Positions 40,901-48,968 of a DNA stretch of 64,000 nucleotides are shown one piece after another. The translations under genes were made by a program, and so were the position numbers. The notes beneath the pieces were generated by a model, which saw nothing but the letters and a program-made list of their open reading frames with translations, searched no databases and was not told where the DNA came from. Source of the stretch: Streptomyces radiopugnans (GTDB lineage Bacteria > Actinomycetota > Actinomycetes > Streptomycetales > Streptomycetaceae); the NCBI RefSeq assembly GCF_900110735.1, contig NZ_FOET01000009.1, positions 124,001-188,000 of the forward strand. The letters are read 5' to 3'. Each line of letters begins with the position of its first letter. Within the stretch, counting starts at the first letter, position 1.

Positions 40901-41356
40901 ATGGCGGAGCAGAAGCCGCTGAAGGTCCACAACCTCCGGCCCGCCCCGGGCGCCAAGACCGCCAAGACCCGCGTCGGTCGTGGTGAGGCGTCCAAGGGCA
41001 AGACCGCCGGTCGTGGCACCAAGGGCACCAAGGCCCGTTACCAGGTTCCGGAGAGCTTCGAGGGCGGGCAGATGCCGCTGCACATGCGGCTGCCCAAGCT
41101 CAGGGGCTTCAAGAACCCCTTCCGCACCGAGTACCAGGTCGTGAACCTGGACAAGCTGGCGGACCTGTACCCCGAGGGTGGCGAGGTCACCGTCGAGGGC
41201 CTGGTCGCCAAGGGTGCGGTTCGCAAGAACCAGCTCGTGAAGGTGCTGGGCAACGGAGAGATCTCCGTGGCGCTGCAGGTGACCGTGGACAAGGTCTCCG
41301 GCTCCGCCAAGGAGAAGATCACCGCTGCCGGAGGCACCGTCACCGAGCTCGTCTGA
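40901..41356 (+). CDS. rplO: 50S ribosomal protein L15
   Basis: Complete 151-residue L15, an assembly protein that threads through 23S rRNA. The glycine/basic N-terminus (VHNLRPAPGAKTAKTRVGRG, then GRGTKGTKARYQVPESFEGG) and the MPLHMRLPKLRGFKNPF segment are typical. Only one base separates it from rpmD. Last ribosomal gene of this stretch, followed by a terminator. Confidence 0.97.
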   Translation: MAEQKPLKVHNLRPAPGAKTAKTRVGRGEASKGKTAGRGTKGTKARYQVPESFEGGQMPLHMRLPKLRGFKNPFRTEYQVVNLDKLADLYPEGGEVTVEGLVAKGAVRKNQLVKVLGNGEISVALQVTVDKVSGSAKEKITAAGGTVTELV

Positions 41357-41372
41357 GCACGGTGAACTGAGC

Positions 41373-41406
41373 AACCGGGGGCGCCCAGGAACGGGCGTCC
41401 CCGGTT
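41373..41406 (+). terminator. terminator after rplO
   Basis: A 14-bp stem with one G-U pair (41373-41386 with 41393-41406), loop AGGAAC, 16 bases past the rplO stop. It separates the ribosomal genes from secY, which in many bacteria are one unit. Confidence 0.8.
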
Positions 41407-41411
41407 GGTCG

Positions 41412-41441
41412 TTCCAAGGGGGGCACGGTCGCCGGTAAGGT
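41412..41441 (+). promoter_or_regulatory. possible secY promoter
   Basis: A weak pair TTCCAA (41412) and TAAGGT (41436-41441) spaced by 18 bases. Its placement right after the terminator supports it more than the boxes do. Confidence 0.3.
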
Positions 41442-41458
41442 GTCGTGCGTTATTGACC

Positions 41459-41480
41459 TCCACAGGACCCCTCCTGTGGA
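41459..41480 (+). promoter_or_regulatory. hairpin in the secY leader
   Basis: A 9-bp perfect stem (41459-41467 with 41472-41480) with a CCCC loop, 75 bases before the secY start. Too short to be a convincing terminator; it may be a leader structure. Confidence 0.45.
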
Positions 41481-41554
41481 ATCTGAACCGTTTTATCCGT
41501 TGATCCTCACGACCGTAACCTCTCGCGTGCGACGCGGGGGGCGCAGGAGGCACC

Positions 41555-42871
41555 GTGCTCACCGCGTTCGCCCGGGCGTTCAAGACGCCCGACCTGCGCA
41601 AGAAGCTGCTGTTCACCCTCGGCATCATGGTGCTCTTCCGCCTCGGAGCACACATCCCCGTCCCGGGTGTCAGCTTCGAGAACGTCAACCAGTGCGTGAA
41701 GGAGGCCGAGGGCGCCGGCGCCGGCCTCTTCGGCCTGGTCAACATGTTCAGTGGTGGCGCGCTGCTGCAGCTGACCATCTTCGCGCTCGGGATCATGCCC
41801 TACATCACGGCGAGCATCATCCTGCAGCTGCTGGTGGTGGTGATCCCGAGGCTGGAGGCCCTCAAGAAGGAGGGGCAGTCCGGCCAGGCGAAGATCACGC
41901 AGTACACCCGCTACCTGACGGTGGCGCTCGGCGTGCTCCAGGCCACCGGCCTGGTGGCGACGGCCCGCAGCGGCAGCCTCTTCGCGCAGTGCACCGTCCG
42001 TGACCAGATCATCCCGGACGACTCCATCTTCACCACGATCACCATGGTGATCGTCATGACCGCCGGCACCGCGCTGATCATGTGGATGGGTGAGCTGATC
42101 ACCGACCGCGGCATCGGCAACGGCATGTCGATCCTGATGTTCGTCTCGATCGCCGCCGGCTTCCCGGGTCTGCTGTGGGCCATCAAGGTGCAGGGCCACC
42201 TGGCGGACGGCTGGATCGAGTTCGGCGTGGTGCTCCTCGCGGGTCTGGCGATGGTCGGCCTGGTGGTCTTCGTCGAGCAGGCGCAGCGGCGCATCCCCGT
42301 GCAGTACGCCAAGCGCATGATCGGGCGCCGCTCCTACGGCGGCACCTCCACCTACATCCCCCTGAAGGTGAACCAGGCGGGTGTGATCCCCGTCATCTTC
42401 GCCTCGTCCCTGCTCTACATCCCGGCGCTGATCGTTCAGTTCAGCGGGTCGCAGGCGGGCTGGGCCGACTGGATCAACCGGCACCTCGTCACGGGTGACC
42501 ACCCGTACTACATCATCACGTACTTCGTGCTGATCGTGTTCTTCGCCTTCTTCTACGTCGCCATCTCCTTCAACCCCGAAGAAGTTGCCGACAACATGAA
42601 GAAGTATGGTGGTTTCATCCCGGGCATCCGGGCCGGACGTCCCACCGCGGAGTACCTGAGCTACGTGCTGAACCGCATCACGTGGCCGGGTTCGCTGTAC
42701 CTGGGTCTGATCGCTCTGGTGCCCACCGTCGCGCTGGTGTTGTTCAACGCGAATCAGAACTTCCCGTTCGGCGGGACCAGCATCCTGATCATCGTGGGTG
42801 TCGGTCTGGAGACCGTGAAGCAGATCGAGAGCCAGCTTCAGCAGCGCCATTACGAAGGGTTCCTCCGCTGA
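41555..42871 (+). CDS. secY: protein translocase subunit SecY
   Basis: Complete 438-residue SecY, the channel of the Sec translocon in the cytoplasmic membrane. GTG 41555 has AGGAGG six bases before it. Ten hydrophobic segments are readable, from KLLFTLGIMVLFRLGAHIPV onward; the plug region (NMFSGGALLQLTIFALGIMP) and the cytoplasmic loop RRIPVQYAKRMIGRR that contacts SecA are conserved. Its stop overlaps adk by one base, giving the secY-adk-map order usual in high-GC Gram-positives. Confidence 0.98.
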   Translation: MLTAFARAFKTPDLRKKLLFTLGIMVLFRLGAHIPVPGVSFENVNQCVKEAEGAGAGLFGLVNMFSGGALLQLTIFALGIMPYITASIILQLLVVVIPRLEALKKEGQSGQAKITQYTRYLTVALGVLQATGLVATARSGSLFAQCTVRDQIIPDDSIFTTITMVIVMTAGTALIMWMGELITDRGIGNGMSILMFVSIAAGFPGLLWAIKVQGHLADGWIEFGVVLLAGLAMVGLVVFVEQAQRRIPVQYAKRMIGRRSYGGTSTYIPLKVNQAGVIPVIFASSLLYIPALIVQFSGSQAGWADWINRHLVTGDHPYYIITYFVLIVFFAFFYVAISFNPEEVADNMKKYGGFIPGIRAGRPTAEYLSYVLNRITWPGSLYLGLIALVPTVALVLFNANQNFPFGGTSILIIVGVGLETVKQIESQLQQRHYEGFLR

Positions 42872-43539
42872 TGCGAATCGTCCTCGTCGGACCGCCTGGC
42901 GCGGGCAAGGGCACGCAGGCCGCGTACCTGGCCGAGAACCTGTCCATTCCGCACATCTCCACAGGCGACCTCTTCCGCGCGAACATCAGCCAGGGCACCC
43001 AGCTCGGGCAGAAGGCGCAGGAGTACATGCGGGCCGGCAAGCTCGTACCCGACGAGGTCACCATCGGCATGGCCCGGGACCGGATGGAGCAGCCCGACGC
43101 CGCCGACGGCTTCCTGCTCGACGGCTTCCCGCGGAACATCGGCCAGGCCGAGGCGCTGGACGGCATCCTGCGCGAGTCCGGCACCCGGCTGAACGCCGTG
43201 CTGGACCTGGAGGTCCCCGAGGACGAGGTCGTGAAGCGGATCGCGGGACGGCGGATGTGCCGCAACGACAGCGGCCACATCTTCCACGTCGTGTACACCC
43301 CGCCGAAGACCGAGGGTGTCTGCGACGTCTGCGGCGGCGAGCTCTACCAGCGCGAGGACGACCGTGAGGACACCGTCCGCAAGCGCCTGGAGGTCTACCA
43401 CACCGAGACCGAGCCGATCATCGACTACTACAAGGCCCAGGGCCTGGTGGTGACGATCTCGGCGCTCGGCAAGGTGTCCGAGGTCACCCGGCGTGCGATG
43501 GAGGCGCTCGGCCACGCGGCCGGGCAGCCCGGGGCCTGA
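42871..43539 (+). CDS. adk: adenylate kinase
   Basis: Complete 222-residue adenylate kinase, converting AMP and ATP to two ADP. The P-loop is GPPGAGKGT (residues 7-15); ISTGDLFR, DGFPRNIGQAEAL and the LID region are present. The LID has only one cysteine in its first half (MCRNDSGHIFH) and a pair in the second (CDVC), so the classical four-cysteine zinc site is not complete; this looks like the Streptomyces form. Coupled to secY by a one-base overlap. Confidence 0.97.
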   Translation: MRIVLVGPPGAGKGTQAAYLAENLSIPHISTGDLFRANISQGTQLGQKAQEYMRAGKLVPDEVTIGMARDRMEQPDAADGFLLDGFPRNIGQAEALDGILRESGTRLNAVLDLEVPEDEVVKRIAGRRMCRNDSGHIFHVVYTPPKTEGVCDVCGGELYQREDDREDTVRKRLEVYHTETEPIIDYYKAQGLVVTISALGKVSEVTRRAMEALGHAAGQPGA

Positions 43540-43676
43540 CCCCGGCGAGGAACGGCGAGAAGGCCGCGGTGCCCGGGGCGGGCACCGCGGCCGTATCGTG
43601 TAGTGAACGGGCCCGGCGGCAGCGTGCCGGGCCGGATGTGCCACAGACAACCGCGAGCTGGAAGGCGTCAGCCGTC

Positions 43677-44513
43677 ATGGTGGAGATCAAGACCCCCGAG
43701 CAGATCGCGAAGATGCGCGCGGCCGGGCTGGTCGTCGCCGCGATGCACGCGGCCTGCCGCAGGGCCGCGGTGCCCGGCGCGACCACCAAGGACCTGGACG
43801 AGGTCGCCGCGAAGGTGCTCGCCGACCACGGCGCCAAGCCGAACTTCCTCGGCTACGGTGGCTTCCCCGGCAACATCTGCACCTCGGTGAACGACGTCGT
43901 CGTCCACGGCATCCCCGACCGGGAGACGGTGCTGGAGTCGGGCGACATCATCTCCATCGACGCGGGCGCGATCGTCGACGGCTGGCACGGCGACGCGGCG
44001 ATCACCGTCTTCGTCGGCGAGGGCCACGCGCCCGAGGTGCACGAGCTGAGCCGGGTCACCGAGGAGTCGATGTGGGCCGGCATCGCGGCGATGCGCAAGG
44101 GCAACCGGCTGGTGGACATCTCCAAGGCGATCGAGGGCTACATCCGCCGCCAGCCCCGCCCGGCCTCCGGCCGCTACGGGATCATCGAGGACTACGGCGG
44201 CCACGGCATCGGCAGCCAGATGCACATGGACCCGCACCTGCTGAACTACGTGGACCGCCGGCGCGGCCGGGGCCCGAAGCTGGTGCCGGGCATGTGCCTG
44301 GCGATCGAGCCGATGGTCAGCCTGGGCACCGCCAAGACCCACGTCCTCGAGGACGAGTGGACGGTCAAGACGAACGACGGCACCTGGTCCTGCCACTGGG
44401 AGCACTCCGTCGCGCTGACCGAGCAGGGCCCGCTGGTGCTGACGGCGCCGGACGGCGGCCGGGCGAAGCTGGCGGAGTACGGCGTCACCACCGCCCCCGA
44501 CCCGCTGGACTGA
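43677..44513 (+). CDS. map: methionine aminopeptidase
   Basis: Complete 278-residue type I methionine aminopeptidase, removing the initiator Met from new proteins. Metal ligands expected in this family are visible: the aspartates in SIDAGAIVDGWHGDAA, the histidine in YGGHGIGSQMH, and the glutamates in AIEPMV and WEHSVALTE. ATG 43677 is the family start; upstream frame to 43569 has none. A 137-base gap separates it from adk, so it may have its own promoter. Confidence 0.96.
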   Translation: MVEIKTPEQIAKMRAAGLVVAAMHAACRRAAVPGATTKDLDEVAAKVLADHGAKPNFLGYGGFPGNICTSVNDVVVHGIPDRETVLESGDIISIDAGAIVDGWHGDAAITVFVGEGHAPEVHELSRVTEESMWAGIAAMRKGNRLVDISKAIEGYIRRQPRPASGRYGIIEDYGGHGIGSQMHMDPHLLNYVDRRRGRGPKLVPGMCLAIEPMVSLGTAKTHVLEDEWTVKTNDGTWSCHWEHSVALTEQGPLVLTAPDGGRAKLAEYGVTTAPDPLD

Positions 44514-44720
44514 CCGGACCGCCCCCGGCCCCCGGCCCCCGGGCCTCCGCAGCCCTCCGGTCGCCGTCCGCCCTCGCCGGGGAGTGCCGCGGCGTGCCGT
44601 GGAGCACGGAGCGCGCACCCCGGCCGCACCACCACCGGTCCCGCGGTGAGCCGGACGGTGAGCCCGGAGAAGTTCCTCCGGACCGCATAAAGATCTACCA
44701 CGATGGGCATACATCCCCGA

Positions 44721-44750
44721 TTCGTCTTTCCCGGAGCCGTGCCGTAGACT
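44721..44750 (+). promoter_or_regulatory. infA promoter
   Basis: TAGACT at 44745-44750 with TTCGTC 18 bases upstream (44721). It lies 80 bases before infA. The 316-base gap 44514-44829 starts with a C-rich low-complexity run and otherwise holds only this promoter. Confidence 0.5.
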
Positions 44751-44829
44751 GGCTCGTCGGTCCATGTGTGCCTGCGCGCACCCACGGGCTGACCCAGGTA
44801 GCCGATCCCGGAAGGTGAAGCGCTCAAGC

Positions 44830-45051
44830 ATGGCCAAAAAACAAGGGGCCATCGAGATCGAGGGCACCGTCGTCGAGTCTCTCCCGAACGCGATGTTCAA
44901 GGTGGAGCTCCAGAACGGGCACCAGGTCCTCGCGCACATCAGCGGCAAGATGCGGATGCACTACATCCGTATCCTTCCCGACGACCGTGTCGTGGTGGAG
45001 CTGTCTCCCTACGACCTGACGCGCGGGCGGATCGTCTACCGCTACAAGTAG
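44830..45051 (+). CDS. infA: translation initiation factor IF-1
   Basis: Complete 73-residue IF-1, an OB-fold protein that occupies the ribosomal A site during initiation. The whole family sequence is present, from MAKKQGAIEIEGTVVESLPN through NGHQVLAHISGKMRMHYIRI to RGRIVYRYK. First gene of the alpha-operon section; rpmJ follows 59 bases later. Confidence 0.98.
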   Translation: MAKKQGAIEIEGTVVESLPNAMFKVELQNGHQVLAHISGKMRMHYIRILPDDRVVVELSPYDLTRGRIVYRYK

Positions 45052-45110
45052 ATCTCGCCCTCACTCCGCCCGTGCGGAGTGGTGGCCTGACCCGGAGAAC
45101 CTCACATCCC

Positions 45111-45224
45111 ATGAAGGTCAAGCCGAGCGTCAAGAAGATCTGCGACAAGTGCAAGGTGATCCGCCGCCACGGCCGGGTCATGGTCATCTGCGACAACCTG
45201 CGCCACAAGCAGCGCCAGGGCTGA
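45111..45224 (+). CDS. rpmJ: 50S ribosomal protein L36 (zinc form)
   Basis: Complete 37-residue L36: MKVKPSVKKICDKCKVIRRH, then GRVMVICDNLRHKQRQG. The three cysteines (C11, C14, C27) and His32 form the zinc-ribbon ligand set, so this is the zinc-binding form. It is short enough to be missed by length filters but has the right place, between infA and rpsM, and CCGGAGAA upstream of the ATG. Confidence 0.95.
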   Translation: MKVKPSVKKICDKCKVIRRHGRVMVICDNLRHKQRQG

Positions 45225-45427
45225 CGCAAGACCTCCACGCCTCGCACCTCTCGCGGTTCTTCGCGCGACGCAAGCGACATGTAGATACGCAGACACCCGA
45301 CCCCCCGCCGTGACACCTGTTAACGCCGGTGGGGACGACACCCCCGGACGGAGGCCGGGGACCCGGCTCGTACTCGCTACGGGAACGGTGCTGCGGAAGA
45401 CCTCCAACGAAACCAGGAGCCACGTTC

Positions 45428-45808
45428 ATGGCACGCCTCGAAGGCGTCGACCTCCCGCGCGACAAGCGCGTGGAGGTCGCTCTCACCTATGTCTTCGGCA
45501 TCGGTCGCACGCTCTCCAAGCAGACGCTTGCGAACACCGGTGTGAACCCGGACACCCGCGTCCGCGACCTGACCGAGGAAGAGCTCGTCAGGATCCGCGA
45601 GTATGTCGAGGCCAACATCCGCACCGAGGGTGACCTCCGCCGCGAGATCCAGGCCGACATCCGCCGCAAGGTCGAGATCGGCAGCTACCAGGGTCTGCGC
45701 CACCGCCGCGGCCTGCCCGTCCGGGGCCAGCGCACCAGCACCAACGCCCGCACCCGCAAGGGCCCGCGTCGCGCGATCGCCGGCAAGAAGAAGCCGGGCA
45801 AGAAGTAG
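45428..45808 (+). CDS. rpsM: 30S ribosomal protein S13
   Basis: Complete 126-residue S13, at the top of the 30S head contacting the P-site tRNA and the 50S bridge. It reads MARLEGVDLPRDKRVEVALT, with the GLRHRRGLPVRGQRTSTNAR motif and a lysine-rich end. ATG 45428 is the family start with AGGAGCC upstream. A 203-base leader without a gene separates it from rpmJ. Confidence 0.97.
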   Translation: MARLEGVDLPRDKRVEVALTYVFGIGRTLSKQTLANTGVNPDTRVRDLTEEELVRIREYVEANIRTEGDLRREIQADIRRKVEIGSYQGLRHRRGLPVRGQRTSTNARTRKGPRRAIAGKKKPGKK

Positions 45809-45873
45809 TCCTCACCGGACACCGCCAGTGGTCCGGATCGCAGGACCGACCACCTCCATAGGAGTATTTTTCT

Positions 45874-46278
45874 ATGCCTCCGAAGGGCCGTACGGCCGGC
45901 GCCAAGAAGGTGCGCCGCAAGGAGAAGAAGAACGTCGCCCACGGGCACGCTCACATCAAGAGCACGTTCAACAACACCATCGTTTCCATCACCGACCCCA
46001 CCGGCAACGTGATTTCCTGGGCTTCCGCCGGTCACGTGGGCTTCAAGGGTTCGCGCAAGTCGACGCCGTTCGCCGCGCAGATGGCCGCCGAGTCGGCCGC
46101 CCGGCGTGCGCAGGAGCACGGCATGCGCAAGGTCGACGTGTTCGTCAAGGGTCCCGGCTCCGGCCGTGAGACCGCGATCCGCTCCCTCCAGGCCACCGGC
46201 CTCGAGGTGGGTTCGATCCAGGACGTCACCCCGACCCCGCACAACGGCTGCCGCCCGCCGAAGCGTCGCCGCGTCTGA
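45874..46278 (+). CDS. rpsK: 30S ribosomal protein S11
   Basis: Complete 134-residue S11, in the 30S platform at the mRNA exit. Conserved segments: GHAHIKSTFNNTIVSITDPT, ASAGHVGFKGSRKSTPFAAQ, and the terminal DVTPTPHNGCRPPKRRRV. AGGAG stands upstream of the ATG. Regular member of the alpha operon. Confidence 0.98.
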   Translation: MPPKGRTAGAKKVRRKEKKNVAHGHAHIKSTFNNTIVSITDPTGNVISWASAGHVGFKGSRKSTPFAAQMAAESAARRAQEHGMRKVDVFVKGPGSGRETAIRSLQATGLEVGSIQDVTPTPHNGCRPPKRRRV

Positions 46279-46305
46279 TCCAGCTGAAGTAGGAGATACA
46301 CGAAC

Positions 46306-46932
46306 ATGGCGCGTTACACCGGGGCCGACTGCAAGCGTTGCCGTCGGGAGAAGCAGAAGCTCTTCCTCAAGGGAGCCAAGTGCGAGAGCGCGAAGTGCCC
46401 GATCGAGATCCGTCCTTACCCCCCGGGTGAGCACGGACGCGGGCGCACCAAGGACAGCGAGTACCTGCTGCAGAAGCGTGAGAAGCAGAAGGCCGCCCGC
46501 ATCTACGGTGTCCTCGAGAAGCAGTTCCGCGGTTACTTCAACGAGGCCAACCGCAAGCAGGGCAAGACGGGCGAGAACCTGCTCCAGATCCTGGAGTCCC
46601 GTCTGGACAACGTGGTCTACCGGGCCGGCTTCGCCAAGTCCCGCGACCACGCCCGTCAGCTCGTCCGCCACGGGCACATCACGGTGAACGGCCGCAAGAC
46701 CGACATCCCGTCGGCCCGCGTCGTTCCCAACGACATCGTCGAGGTCCGCGAGTCCTCCCGCAACCTGACCCCCTTCCAGGTGGCGCAGGCGGAGGCCGGG
46801 GACAAGACCGTGCCCGCGTGGCTCGAGGCCATCCCGTCGAAGATGCGGATCCTCGTCCACTCGCTGCCCGAGCGCCAGGTGATCGACACCCAGGTGCAGG
46901 AGCAGCTGATCGTCGAGCTGTACTCCAAGTAA
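46306..46932 (+). CDS. rpsD: 30S ribosomal protein S4 (zinc form)
   Basis: Complete 208-residue S4, a primary 16S rRNA binder and, in E. coli, the alpha-operon repressor. The N-terminal cysteines C9-x2-C12 (CKRC) and CESAKCP form a zinc site, so this is the C-plus form. The S4 RNA-binding domain (SRLDNVVYRAGFAKSRDHAR, HGHITVNGRKTDIPS) is intact. AGGAGATA precedes the ATG. A 16-bp hairpin follows the gene. Confidence 0.97.
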   Translation: MARYTGADCKRCRREKQKLFLKGAKCESAKCPIEIRPYPPGEHGRGRTKDSEYLLQKREKQKAARIYGVLEKQFRGYFNEANRKQGKTGENLLQILESRLDNVVYRAGFAKSRDHARQLVRHGHITVNGRKTDIPSARVVPNDIVEVRESSRNLTPFQVAQAEAGDKTVPAWLEAIPSKMRILVHSLPERQVIDTQVQEQLIVELYSK

Positions 46933-46954
46933 TCCGGAGTACCGGCTCACGGTC

Positions 46955-46990
46955 ACGGGCGGTGCGGCCCGCACGGGCCGCACCGCCCGT
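46955..46990 (+). terminator. strong hairpin between rpsD and rpoA
   Basis: A 16-bp perfect stem (46955-46970 with 46975-46990) with loop GCAC, 22 bases after rpsD and 79 before rpoA. It is as stable as the real terminators in this window, so it may stop or attenuate transcription inside the alpha operon. Confidence 0.65.
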
Positions 46991-47069
46991 ACCCTTGCAG
47001 TAGACGACCGGGCTCCCGCCCGGTGCTCGGCATCAAATAGCGGTTGCCGAAGACTGGAGGCACATCCCC

Positions 47070-48092
47070 ATGCTGATCGCTCAGCGCCCCTCACTGACCG
47101 AAGAGGTCGTGGACGAGTTCCGTTCCCGGTTCGTGATCGAACCGCTGGAGCCGGGTTTCGGCTACACCCTCGGAAACTCCCTGCGCCGCACGCTCCTGTC
47201 CTCGATCCCCGGTGCTGCCGTGACCAGCATCCGGATCGACGGCGTCCTGCACGAGTTCACCACCGTGCCGGGCGTCAAGGAGGACGTCACCGACCTGATC
47301 CTCAACATCAAGAGCCTGGTCGTCTCCTCGGAGCACGACGAGCCGGTCGTGATGTACCTGCGCAAGCAGGGCCCGGGTCTGGTCACCGCCGCCGACATCG
47401 CCCCGCCGGCCGGTGTCGAGGTGCACAACCCCGACCTGGTCCTCGCCACGCTGAACGGCAAGGGGAAGCTGGAGATGGAGCTGACCGTCGAGCGCGGTCG
47501 CGGCTACGTCTCCGCCGTGCAGAACAAGCAGGCCGGCCAGGAGATCGGCCGCATCCCGGTCGACTCCATCTACTCGCCGGTCCTCAAGGTCACCTACAAG
47601 GTCGAGGCGACCCGTGTCGAGCAGCGCACCGACTTCGACAAGCTGATCGTCGACGTCGAGACCAAGGAGTCCATGCGCCCGCGCGACGCCATGGCCTCCG
47701 CCGGCAAGACCCTGGTCGAGCTGTTCGGCCTGGCCCGTGAGCTGAACGTCGACGCCGAGGGCATCGACATGGGCCCGTCCCCGACGGACGCCGCGCTCGC
47801 CGCCGACCTGGCCCTGCCGATCGAGGAGCTGGAGCTGACCGTCCGCTCCTACAACTGCCTCAAGCGCGAGGGCATCCACTCGGTGGGCGAGCTGGTGGCC
47901 CGCTCCGAGGCGGACCTGCTCGACATCCGCAACTTCGGCGCCAAGTCGATCGACGAGGTCAAGGCGAAGCTGGCCGGCATGGGCCTGACCCTCAAGGACA
48001 GCCCGCCCGGATTCGACCCGACCGCCGCCGCGGACGCCTTCGGCGCCGACGACGACGCGGACTCCGGTTTCGTCGAGACCGAGCAGTACTGA
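47070..48092 (+). CDS. rpoA: RNA polymerase alpha subunit
   Basis: Complete 340-residue alpha subunit. The N-terminal dimerisation domain (residues 1-230) starts MLIAQRPSLTEEVVDEFRSR and has the GYTLGNSLRRTLLSSIPGAA motif. The C-terminal domain (about 255-320) contains LTVRSYNCLKREGIHSVGEL and NFGAKSIDEVKAKLAGMG, the promoter- and activator-contacting helices. An acidic tail ends DSGFVETEQY. AGACTGGAGG lies upstream of the ATG. Confidence 0.98.
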   Translation: MLIAQRPSLTEEVVDEFRSRFVIEPLEPGFGYTLGNSLRRTLLSSIPGAAVTSIRIDGVLHEFTTVPGVKEDVTDLILNIKSLVVSSEHDEPVVMYLRKQGPGLVTAADIAPPAGVEVHNPDLVLATLNGKGKLEMELTVERGRGYVSAVQNKQAGQEIGRIPVDSIYSPVLKVTYKVEATRVEQRTDFDKLIVDVETKESMRPRDAMASAGKTLVELFGLARELNVDAEGIDMGPSPTDAALAADLALPIEELELTVRSYNCLKREGIHSVGELVARSEADLLDIRNFGAKSIDEVKAKLAGMGLTLKDSPPGFDPTAAADAFGADDDADSGFVETEQY

Positions 48093-48298
48093 CCGGCACC
48101 GAGCGGTACTGACGCCGGTCCCCACCGGCATCCCGACCGGGCGCGGCACCCGCCCGCGCCCGGTCGGCCCACGCTTTCCGGAGCGTACGACCGAGCGTAC
48201 GACCGCGGTCGCGCGCCCCGGCTCCGGCGGGCACAAGCCCGTACGGACACTGACACCGGTACCTGATACGGCCGGTGCAGACATCGAGGAGAAGAACC

Positions 48299-48862
48299 AT
48301 GCCGAAGCCCACCAAGGGCGCCCGCCTCGGCGGCGGCGCCGCGCACGAGAAGGCCATGCTGGCGAACCTCGCCACCGCCCTCTTCGAGCACGGCCGCATC
48401 ACCACCACCGAGGCCAAGGCCCGCCGCCTGCGCCCGGTGGCCGAGCGTCTGATCACCAAGGCGAAGAAGGGCGACCTTCACAACCGCCGCCAGGTGATGC
48501 GGACGATCCTCGACAAGAGCGTCGTGCACACGCTCTTCACCGAGATCGGCCCGCGCTACGAGAACCGCCCCGGCGGTTACACCCGCATCACCAAGATCGG
48601 CAACCGCCGCGGCGACAACGCGCCCATGGCGGTCATCGAGCTGGTGGAGGCCCTGACGGTGCAGCAGGAGGCCGTCGGCGAGGCCGAGGCCGCCACGAAG
48701 CGCTCCGCCAAGGACGCCGCGGGCGACGAGGCCCTGAAGGACCTCAAGAAGGACGAGGCCGCCGGCGAGTCCGAGGCCCCGGCCGAGGAGAAGTCCGAGG
48801 CCTCCGAGACCGAGGCCGCCGGTGAGTCCGAGGCTCCGGCCGAGGAGAAGAAGGACGCCTGA
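48299..48862 (+). CDS. rplQ: 50S ribosomal protein L17 with acidic repeat tail
   Basis: L17 of 187 residues. The core (residues 1-118; MPKPTKGARLGGGAAHEKAM, GRITTTEAKARRLRPVAERL, NRRGDNAPMAVIELVE) is normal. A 65-residue tail follows, rich in A, E and K, in which AAGESEAPAEEK is present twice (once before SEASETE, once at the end). Tails of this sort occur in actinobacterial L17 but the duplicated unit is notable. AGGAGAAGAACC precedes ATG 48299. Confidence 0.96.
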   Translation: MPKPTKGARLGGGAAHEKAMLANLATALFEHGRITTTEAKARRLRPVAERLITKAKKGDLHNRRQVMRTILDKSVVHTLFTEIGPRYENRPGGYTRITKIGNRRGDNAPMAVIELVEALTVQQEAVGEAEAATKRSAKDAAGDEALKDLKKDEAAGESEAPAEEKSEASETEAAGESEAPAEEKKDA

Positions 48863-48898
48863 GGCGCTCCTTCCGCTCCGGGGCACCCGGAGCACGAC

Positions 48899-48938
48899 GC
48901 GGCGGACCCGCCTCCCCTCCCGGGAGCGGGTCCGCCGC
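48899..48938 (+). terminator. terminator after rplQ
   Basis: A 13-bp stem (48899-48911 with 48926-48938) with a 14-base loop, 36 bases past rplQ and 31 before truA. It may only reduce read-through into truA. Confidence 0.55.
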
Positions 48939-48968
48939 CGTTCAGGCGCTTTCCGAGAGGATCACGGT

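Noticed and set aside
45286..45310. A third copy of the str/S10 leader element before rpsM
   Set aside because: Only CACCCGACC matches; the second half of the stem is absent.
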